A stretch of 64,000 nt of DNA from NCBI GenBank assembly GCA_965199975.1, contig OZ241340.1, forward strand, positions 1-64,000, written 5' to 3'. Both the position numbers and the translations under genes were made by a program. Under the pieces are notes generated by a model. It was not told where the DNA came from, did not search any database, and saw only the letters and a program-made list of their open reading frames with translations. Below, one piece after another: positions 58,163-64,000 of the stretch (positions within the stretch are counted from its first letter, which is position 1; each line of letters starts with the position of its first letter). This DNA is from JASLDZ01 sp965199975 (GTDB taxonomy: Bacteria; Pseudomonadota; Alphaproteobacteria; Caulobacterales; Caulobacteraceae).

Positions 58163-60567
58163 GCGCCCGCCTCGCCCGCCACCCGCCGGCGGAAGCTGGG
58201 CCAGCTCAGCGCGTAGTCCTCGGGCGCGAGGTCGAGGGGGCGGTCGGTCCGCGCGGCGATGCCGCGCGCTTCCTCGTAGAGGTCGGCATGCCGCTCGGTC
58301 CAGCCGCGCAGCACGACCGGATCGACCCCGGCGTCGCGCGCCAGCTGCAGGGCCTGCGGCATCAGCAGCGCGTGCCAGCGGGGACGGTGACGCGACCAGC
58401 TGTTGTGGCCGTTGCCGACGATGGTCACGGGCTTGTGCCACCAGCAGTCGGCCTCGCCGAAGCTCTCCAGGATCGTCCTGGTGCAGGGGATGCTCTCGAC
58501 CAGGTCGCCGAAGGGCCGGCCCTCGAACGGATGATCGTAGGCGGCCGCCAGCACGTCGGCGCGCCAGACGTTGATGTAGATGGCGGTGAAGAGGTTGTCG
58601 TGCTGGGCGGCGGCCACGTTCACCGGCACGATCCCGCTGGCGATGGCGTTCGGCGCCAGTTCGTAGCGCTCGGCCTGCAGCGCCTGAGGCGTGTCGGCGG
58701 GGCCCAGCGCCTCGCGCTGATAGACGCCGAAGTTGAGGTAGGCCAGGGGCACGCCGAAGTTGGCCTTCAAGGCCGCGACCAGGGGATCGACCTGCGCTGG
58801 AACAATGAAGTCGTCGTCGCCGATCAGCCAGACGTACTCTGCGCCGCTCAGTTGCGAACACACGCGCATGTTGCCCAGCATGCCCACATTGGCCGGATTG
58901 ACGATGACCCGCACGGGGCGGCGGACGAAGGCCTCGAGCGCTTCGGCCGTGCCGTCGGTGGAGGCGTTGTCCACCACCACCAGCTCGATATCGGTGCGCA
59001 CGCCGACCACCTTGTCCAGCAGCCAGGCCACGTTGCGCACCACGAACGGCTTGCGGTTGTAGGTGGAGATGACGATGCGCAGAAACACCGGGCGCGCCTC
59101 CCAGCGCGGCGCGAACGTGCGGCAGGCGTGGGCGTAGGCGCGCTCCACCCGCGCGATCCCGGTCAGCCGGCGGCGGAAGGCGTCGAGCTCGGAGGTCGCG
59201 GCGGCGACGTCCTCCTGCGCCAGCAAGCGGTGCGGGAGCAGGGCGGGCGCGTCGGCCGCAACGGCGGCCTGCACCACCGCGTCCGCCTGCGTGGCCTGTG
59301 CGAGGCGCACGATGTCGGCGCGTGACGACTCGGCGATCGGATCTTGCGCCGAGGCGATGACCACGGGACTGGCCGCAGGGCCCGCCAGCACCGCCGATGG
59401 CGTAGCGGCCAGGCGCGCCAACACATCGCCCGCGTAGTCGTCCCAGGTGCGCAGGCGCCGCGCGGCGACGTCACGGCGCAGTTCGGCGCGACGCTCGGGG
59501 CGGGAGGCGAGCGCGATCAGCCCCTCGGCGATCGCCGCCGTATCGGTCACGTCGACGTGCAGCACGCCGGCGCCGCCGGCGATCTCGGTGATCGGCGCCA
59601 CGTCGGCGGCCAGGCACGGCACGCCGCGCGCCAGGCTCTCGGCCACCGGCAGGCCGTAGCCCTCGTCGTCGGAGGCGAAGACGCTGAAGGCCGCGTCGCG
59701 CCAGGCCGCCTCCACCTCCGCCTCGGGCAGATAGGCGCGGTAGCTGACGCCCGGGGTGGAGGCGACCAGGGCGAGGAAGCGCTCGGCCACCGCCCCGTGC
59801 AGCGAGCCCGCCACCACCAGCGGCAGGGCGGCGAGTTCGGGGCTGCGCGCGCGCGCCTCGGCGTAGGCCGTCAGCACGTCCAGCTGGCGCTTGCGGGGCT
59901 CAACCGTTCCCAGCATCAGTATGCTGCGCTCGGCCCCGGGCGCGCGCACCGGCTCGGGCCGGTCGCTCTCCCCCAGGAGCACGGGGGCCACGGGCGGCAG
60001 CGAAAGCCCCTGCTGCCCCGCGAAACGCGCCAGGACTTCGCCCACGTGGGCAGAGATCGGCAGGAGTAGGTCCAGCCGCGTCAGTTCGGCCAGGTAGCGC
60101 AGGTGGCGCTCGAGATGGTCGGCGTAGTCGCGATTGCTCACCGGGATCAGGTCGTAAACCACTCCCGCGGTGCGCACCCCGTACTCGCGCAGCTGCGTGA
60201 GCGCGGTGGTGAACGCCTGCATCCCGTCGGCCGAGTGGTAGGGGATCTCGGCCTGCACGAGCCAGGTTTGCGATGGATCCTCCAGCATGTCGCCGAAGCG
60301 GCGGCGCAGGGCGCGGGCGTCCAGTCGCGGCGCCATCCCTGGCGGCCAGGCGGCGCGCCCGAACAGGCGGTCGAACTCGTCGCGGTCGCAGAAGCGCAGC
60401 CGGCCCTCCTGAGCGTCCCAGCGCACCAGCTCCAGGCGCACGCCCCGCCCCGCCAGGGCCCGCGCGAGTTTGACCACGACGCGCTGGACGCCCGAGCGGG
60501 CGGCGATGGAGAGGGTCTCGTGCACATGCAGCAGGACGCAGGGCGTTGGCGCGGAAGGCTCGGGCAT
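58159..60567 (-). CDS. Bifunctional GT4-GT2 glycosyltransferase
   Basis: This 802-residue protein has an N-terminal GT-B domain of the GT4 type (LGTVEPRKRQLDVLTAYAEAR, SDDEGYGLPVAESLARGVPCLAADVAPITEI with the E-x7-E motif). From about residue 494 it has a GT-A domain: FLRIVISTYNRKPFVVRNVAWLL, VVVDNASTDGTAEAL, WLIGDDDFIVP. Two chemically distinct transferases are thus joined. ATG 60567 starts MPEPSAPTPCVLLHVHETLS; the frame is open to 60897, but this overlaps the divergent promoter and small gene. First gene of a two-gene minus operon. Confidence 0.9.
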   Translation of the reverse strand: MPEPSAPTPCVLLHVHETLSIAARSGVQRVVVKLARALAGRGVRLELVRWDAQEGRLRFCDRDEFDRLFGRAAWPPGMAPRLDARALRRRFGDMLEDPSQTWLVQAEIPYHSADGMQAFTTALTQLREYGVRTAGVVYDLIPVSNRDYADHLERHLRYLAELTRLDLLLPISAHVGEVLARFAGQQGLSLPPVAPVLLGESDRPEPVRAPGAERSILMLGTVEPRKRQLDVLTAYAEARARSPELAALPLVVAGSLHGAVAERFLALVASTPGVSYRAYLPEAEVEAAWRDAAFSVFASDDEGYGLPVAESLARGVPCLAADVAPITEIAGGAGVLHVDVTDTAAIAEGLIALASRPERRAELRRDVAARRLRTWDDYAGDVLARLAATPSAVLAGPAASPVVIASAQDPIAESSRADIVRLAQATQADAVVQAAVAADAPALLPHRLLAQEDVAAATSELDAFRRRLTGIARVERAYAHACRTFAPRWEARPVFLRIVISTYNRKPFVVRNVAWLLDKVVGVRTDIELVVVDNASTDGTAEALEAFVRRPVRVIVNPANVGMLGNMRVCSQLSGAEYVWLIGDDDFIVPAQVDPLVAALKANFGVPLAYLNFGVYQREALGPADTPQALQAERYELAPNAIASGIVPVNVAAAQHDNLFTAIYINVWRADVLAAAYDHPFEGRPFGDLVESIPCTRTILESFGEADCWWHKPVTIVGNGHNSWSRHRPRWHALLMPQALQLARDAGVDPVVLRGWTERHADLYEEARGIAARTDRPLDLAPEDYALSWPSFRRRVAGEAGA

Positions 60568-60753
60568 GCGTCCAGTCGAGGCTGCGGCGGAGACGGAGAC
60601 GGCCCGTCGCGGCTGGGGGCTTGTAGCGAGGCGGCGCGGAAACGTGCAAGCCGAGCCCGGCGCAGGCGGCTCGGAAACCGGTATGGCCCAGGCACGTTCA
60701 AGCGTCGCCGCAGCGGGCCGCGGCGCGCTCTTTCGCCCGCAGGAGATTGGTGC

Positions 60754-60978
60754 ATGAGCGACGCAGGTCCCGAGCAGGTCGCCGTGGAGACCCCCCGCCG
60801 CAATCGCTGGCTGCGCCGCGAACTGTGGTTCGTCGTCGCCGCGGTGGTGTTGGTGCTGGCGACCTTCCTGGCCGTACGTCACAAACCGGGCGTGCATACG
60901 GCCCCGGGCGCACCTTTCGGCACGGTTCCCACTCCCGCGCCGGTCGTGGCCGTCCCGCGGCCCGTACCGGCCGGCTGA
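60754..60978 (+). CDS. Small single-pass membrane protein, unknown function
   Basis: This 74-residue protein has a basic N-terminal stretch (PRRNRWLRREL), one transmembrane helix at about residues 25-42 (WFVVAAVVLVLATFLAVRH), and a Pro/Val/Ala-rich periplasmic tail. AGGAG stands eight bases upstream of ATG 60754, supporting a real gene. It is divergent from the GT4-GT2 gene and convergent with wzt. No family recognised. Confidence 0.65.
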   Translation: MSDAGPEQVAVETPRRNRWLRRELWFVVAAVVLVLATFLAVRHKPGVHTAPGAPFGTVPTPAPVVAVPRPVPAG

Positions 60979-61072
60979 GGTTTAGCGGAGCGTCAGGCCG
61001 CCTCGACGGCCAGCCGAGGTTGGCCGCAGTCGCTCCTGACGGCACCAAGACGGCAGAGGCGGCGTGGATGAC

Positions 61073-61837
61073 TCAGGCGACGAGTTCGTGCTGTTGGGCG
61101 TCGGCCTCGTATTGATCGAGGATCTCGTCGACGGGTCCATAGTTCACAAGATAGCCGCCGCGCAGATAAGCGGCATGGGTGCAGAAGTCCTTGATGGTGG
61201 AGGTCGCGTGGCTGGCCAGGACCAGGATGCGCGCCTTGGAGACGAAGCCAGAGCTACGCGCGGCGGCGCGCTTGTTGAACTCGCGGTCGCCCGCCATCAA
61301 CCACTCGTCCATCAAGAGTACGTCGGGCGCGAACGCAGTGGCCACCGAGAATGTGAGCCGCCCCATCATGCCGGACGAATAGGTATGCGTCGGCAGGTCG
61401 ATGAAGCTGCCGAGATCGGCGGCGGCGATGATTTCGTCCACTTCGCGCTCGATTTCGGCGCGCGACAGTCCGCGATAGTAGCCCAGCAGGAAGATGTTCT
61501 CCCGGCCCGAGACCTCCATATCCAGACCCAGGCTGACGTTGAGCGCGGCCGAGATGCGGCCCTTGACCTCGACATGGCCGGCGGTGGGGGCGAAGGCGCC
61601 CGACATCACGCGCAGGAGGGTGGTCTTGCCCGCGCCGTTGGGCCCGACGAGGCCCACGCGCTCGCCCTCCTCGATGCGCAGGCTGACATTGCTGAGCGCG
61701 CGCACCACCACCTTGTGGTCGGCGCGCGCGAACAGGCCGCCGCCGACGGTCGCGGGCATCAGCTGCTTGCGCAGTGATCTGGCGTTGGACGAGTAGATCG
61801 GCAGATCCACCGTCACGCCGGTGAGTTCGATCGCCAT
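61073..61837 (-). CDS. wzt: Polysaccharide ABC exporter ATPase, Wzt-like
   Basis: This 254-residue ATPase energises export of a lipid-linked polysaccharide. Walker A GLVGPNGAGKTTLL, the signature YSSGMMGRL (normal variant for this subfamily), Walker B VLLMDEWLMAG and the H-loop ASHATS are present. It ends soon after the nucleotide-binding domain, so it lacks the C-terminal carbohydrate-binding domain of Wzt proteins that recognise capped O-antigen chains. It starts four bases after the wzm stop. Confidence 0.92.
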   Translation of the reverse strand: MAIELTGVTVDLPIYSSNARSLRKQLMPATVGGGLFARADHKVVVRALSNVSLRIEEGERVGLVGPNGAGKTTLLRVMSGAFAPTAGHVEVKGRISAALNVSLGLDMEVSGRENIFLLGYYRGLSRAEIEREVDEIIAAADLGSFIDLPTHTYSSGMMGRLTFSVATAFAPDVLLMDEWLMAGDREFNKRAAARSSGFVSKARILVLASHATSTIKDFCTHAAYLRGGYLVNYGPVDEILDQYEADAQQHELVA

Positions 61838-61841
61838 GAGC

Positions 61842-62654
61842 TTAAAGCCAGTAAACCAGCTTGCGCCGGTTCAGTATGAAGGTGAAGGCGGTGATCACGG
61901 AGCCGATGACCAGCATGGTCGCATCGAACTTCCAGCTACCGACCGGGACGACGCCTTGATAGATCGGCGTGCGGACCACAGACAAAAGGTGATAGAACGG
62001 ATTGAATAGCACCGCCGGATTGTTGGGCGAAACCTGCGTCGGCAACCACAGAATAGGGGATATGAAGAGCATGATCTGAATAGCGTAGATCACGATCTGG
62101 GCGACATCGCGGAACCGCAGGCACACGATGGCGACAAGAAGCGACATCCAATATGTGTTGGCGAGCAGCATAAGGAGGCCGGGCAGAGCCCATAGGGACG
62201 CCAGCTTCAAGGGATATTTGTAGTAGACGAACGCGATCACCACCGGCACGGCGCAGTGTGCGGCGACGATGAGATTTCGGGTGATGCAGCGCAATACGAA
62301 GGTGGTGTAGGGCACCTTCATGGTGGTGATCATCCCCGCACCACCTTGGAACAGGGAGGTGGACTCGATGATGACTACCGAAAAGGTATTCCAGACCAGC
62401 AGGCTGATGGCGAGGAAAGGTATATAGGTGCTGGCTGGCGTCTTGAGGATCTGGGAATACAGGATCCCGATTCCGAGGATCGTGACGCCAAGCCCGGCGG
62501 CCAGCCAAAGCGGGCCGAGGGAGGAACGGCGGTAACGCTGGCGGATGTCCTGCAAGCCCAGGAACGCCCAGAGCCGCCAGGACAGCAACCCCGTAACGAA
62601 GTCCCAGACGCCCACGTTATTGATCATGGGGCCTCGATCCTGCGCCAAGCTCAT
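61842..62654 (-). CDS. wzm: Polysaccharide ABC exporter permease, Wzm-like
   Basis: This 270-residue ABC-2 type permease has six hydrophobic helices. It opens with LQDIRQRYRRSSLGPLWLAAGLGVTILG, the conserved coupling motif of this family, and ends LNRRKLVYWL. Typical stretches are VPYTTFVLRCITRNLIVAAH and PILWLPTQVSPNNPAVLFNPFYHLLSVVRTPI. Immediately upstream of wzt. It exports the finished or growing polymer across the inner membrane. Base composition is slightly lower in GC than its neighbours. Confidence 0.93.
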   Translation of the reverse strand: MSLAQDRGPMINNVGVWDFVTGLLSWRLWAFLGLQDIRQRYRRSSLGPLWLAAGLGVTILGIGILYSQILKTPASTYIPFLAISLLVWNTFSVVIIESTSLFQGGAGMITTMKVPYTTFVLRCITRNLIVAAHCAVPVVIAFVYYKYPLKLASLWALPGLLMLLANTYWMSLLVAIVCLRFRDVAQIVIYAIQIMLFISPILWLPTQVSPNNPAVLFNPFYHLLSVVRTPIYQGVVPVGSWKFDATMLVIGSVITAFTFILNRRKLVYWL

Positions 62655-62861
62655 TACTTATCCGAATCCGGGTTTAGCCGACGGACGGCGCGCCCAAACG
62701 TCCGCCGACAATGGAGCGGCGACCGCTCAAGGTGCGCTGGCCTAGGGCAGCGCCGTCCCTGCGTCAACCGTGGCCGTCCGCCGCCGTTCGCGCGCGAGGC
62801 GAGTGGACAAGGCGCGCCGCGGGATGGGAAAACCAACGGGTACAAGGAGCCGCCCGACCCC

Positions 62862-64000
62862 GTGCCCGCCTCCCTCCTCGCGCGCCTGTGGCGGCGGCTG
62901 CCGACGGGCCTGCGACGGCGCGTCTGGCTCTGCTGGCATGCGACGCGACGCGCCGTGTTGCCCCTGCGCGTGCGCAGCGTCTGGCGCAGCGGCGCCCTGG
63001 CCGACGCCGAGGGTGGCGTCGCGGTGGTCGGGCTCTTCGGCGACACGCGGGGCGTGGGGCAGGCGGCCCGGCTGTTCGCCTCCGCCCTCGAGCGCGACGG
63101 CGTCCGCGTGATCCGCATTGATGCAGGGCCCGCACTTGGAGCCGCCTCCACCCTCCCCAGCGCCGCCGCGCCACCCGCGAGCGGGGTGGCGCAGGCGCGA
63201 ACGGTGGTGACCTGCCTCAATCCACCGGAGCTCATGCGCTGGCTGGACGTCACCGGCGCGCGCGCTCTGAGGGGGCGTCGCCATATCGGCTACTGGGCGT
63301 GGGAGCTGCCCGACGCGCCGCGCGCATGGGCGCCGGCCCTGCGCTTCGTGGACGCGGTCTGGTGCCACTCCGAATTCGCCGCCGATGCGCTGCGCAAGCT
63401 GGCGGCCGGGCGGACGCCCGTGCACGCGTTGCGCCTGCCGGTGTTCATGACCGTCGAGACGGCGCCTGACCGCGCGCGCTTCGGCTTGCCTGACGAGGCC
63501 TGCATCGTCCTGGCGGCGATGGATCTGCGCTCGACCTCTGCGCGCAAGAACCCGCTGGGTGCGCTCGCCGCCTACTGCGCCGCGGCGCCCGAACCGGATG
63601 GCCGCGCGCTGCTGGTCTGCAAGCTCTCAGGAGCGGGCGACGACACCGCGACGATGCGGATCGTGACCGACGCCGCCGCGCTTCGGCGCGACATCGTGCT
63701 CCTGACCGGCCTGCTGTCCGAATCCGAGATGACGAGCCTGATCGCGAGCGCCGATATCGTCCTCTCCCTGCACCGCGCCGAAGGCTTCGGCCTCTTGCCG
63801 GCGGAAGCGTCATGGTTGGGGCGCGCGGTGGTCGCCACGGGCTGGTCGGCGCCGACGGAATTCCTCGACCCGGGCTCCGCAATCCTCGTGGACTGGCGAC
63901 CGATCCCTGTGGAAGACGCGCAGGGGCTCTACGGGGGAGATGGCGCAACCTGGGCGGATCCGGATATCGACAAGGCCGCCGCCGCCCTCGCCCGGCTGAT
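62862..64000 (+). CDS. GT4-type glycosyltransferase, 3' end beyond window
   Basis: Partial gene; 379 codons are visible. It starts at GTG 62862 with AGGAG 12 bases upstream. Segments include VAVVGLFGDTRGVGQAARLFASAL, HIGYWAWELPDAPRAWAPAL, ARKNPLGALAAY and LHRAEGFGLLPAEASWLGRAVVATGWSAPTEF with the E-x7-E type donor motif. It is clearly paralogous to the C-terminal half of the protein at 54478. Divergent from wzm across 207 bases. Confidence 0.88.
   Translation, partial: MPASLLARLWRRLPTGLRRRVWLCWHATRRAVLPLRVRSVWRSGALADAEGGVAVVGLFGDTRGVGQAARLFASALERDGVRVIRIDAGPALGAASTLPSAAAPPASGVAQARTVVTCLNPPELMRWLDVTGARALRGRRHIGYWAWELPDAPRAWAPALRFVDAVWCHSEFAADALRKLAAGRTPVHALRLPVFMTVETAPDRARFGLPDEACIVLAAMDLRSTSARKNPLGALAAYCAAAPEPDGRALLVCKLSGAGDDTATMRIVTDAAALRRDIVLLTGLLSESEMTSLIASADIVLSLHRAEGFGLLPAEASWLGRAVVATGWSAPTEFLDPGSAILVDWRPIPVEDAQGLYGGDGATWADPDIDKAAAALARL

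Overview
The window is GC-rich (roughly 70 percent by eye) chromosomal DNA of an alphaproteobacterium, most likely of the Caulobacterales type. The grounds are an F1-only ATP synthase operon without F0 genes, GTGA/ATGA stop-start overlaps throughout, an Oar-like TonB receptor, and gene content typical of that group. The genus is not determined.

Layout. (1) 1-5683, minus: F1 ATP synthase operon atpH-atpA-atpG-[PhyH dioxygenase]-atpD, then an exported protein cut by the window edge. (2) 5920-9377: TerC-type membrane protein, GreA/GreB-like factor, a 415-bp imperfect palindrome made of two inverted copies of a three-hairpin element, a TMEM175-type channel and an aldo/keto reductase. (3) 10061-12512, minus: agmatine deiminase, N-carbamoylputrescine amidase and a GNAT acetyltransferase (agmatine to putrescine). 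(4) 12592-20635: Oar-like TonB receptor, GT39-type glycosyltransferase, OmpA-family porin and a Tat-type ferritin-like lipoprotein. (5) 20741-30373: type IV secretion operon virB1-2-3-4-6-8-9-10-11 plus an exported protein of unknown function, with no virB5, virB7, virD4 or relaxase. (6) 30360-38112: tgt and queA (queuosine), DEAD-box helicase, sterol-desaturase-family protein, endonuclease III, DUF2244 protein, AraC-Ogt DNA repair fusion and a CDP-alcohol phosphatidyltransferase.

(7) 38220-64000: a large surface-polysaccharide locus. Gmd and an Rmd-like reductase should make a GDP-6-deoxyhexose, probably GDP-D-rhamnose. Wzm/Wzt form an ABC exporter. Around them lie many glycosyltransferases (several with two catalytic domains), methyltransferases and a sulfotransferase-like coiled-coil protein. 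Two small accessory modules recur in these proteins: a Y-x3-NPDV...EGR motif and a DG...GW domain. Within this locus, about 43.2-46.48 kb is a sharply AT-richer insert of three genes, and one of its edges falls inside a glycosyltransferase gene.

Most noteworthy are the structured palindrome at 7.2-7.65 kb, the minimal T4SS with its companion exported protein, a Tgt with two of four zinc ligands replaced by serine, and the mosaic edge of the polysaccharide locus. No rRNA, tRNA, CRISPR array or insertion sequence was seen.
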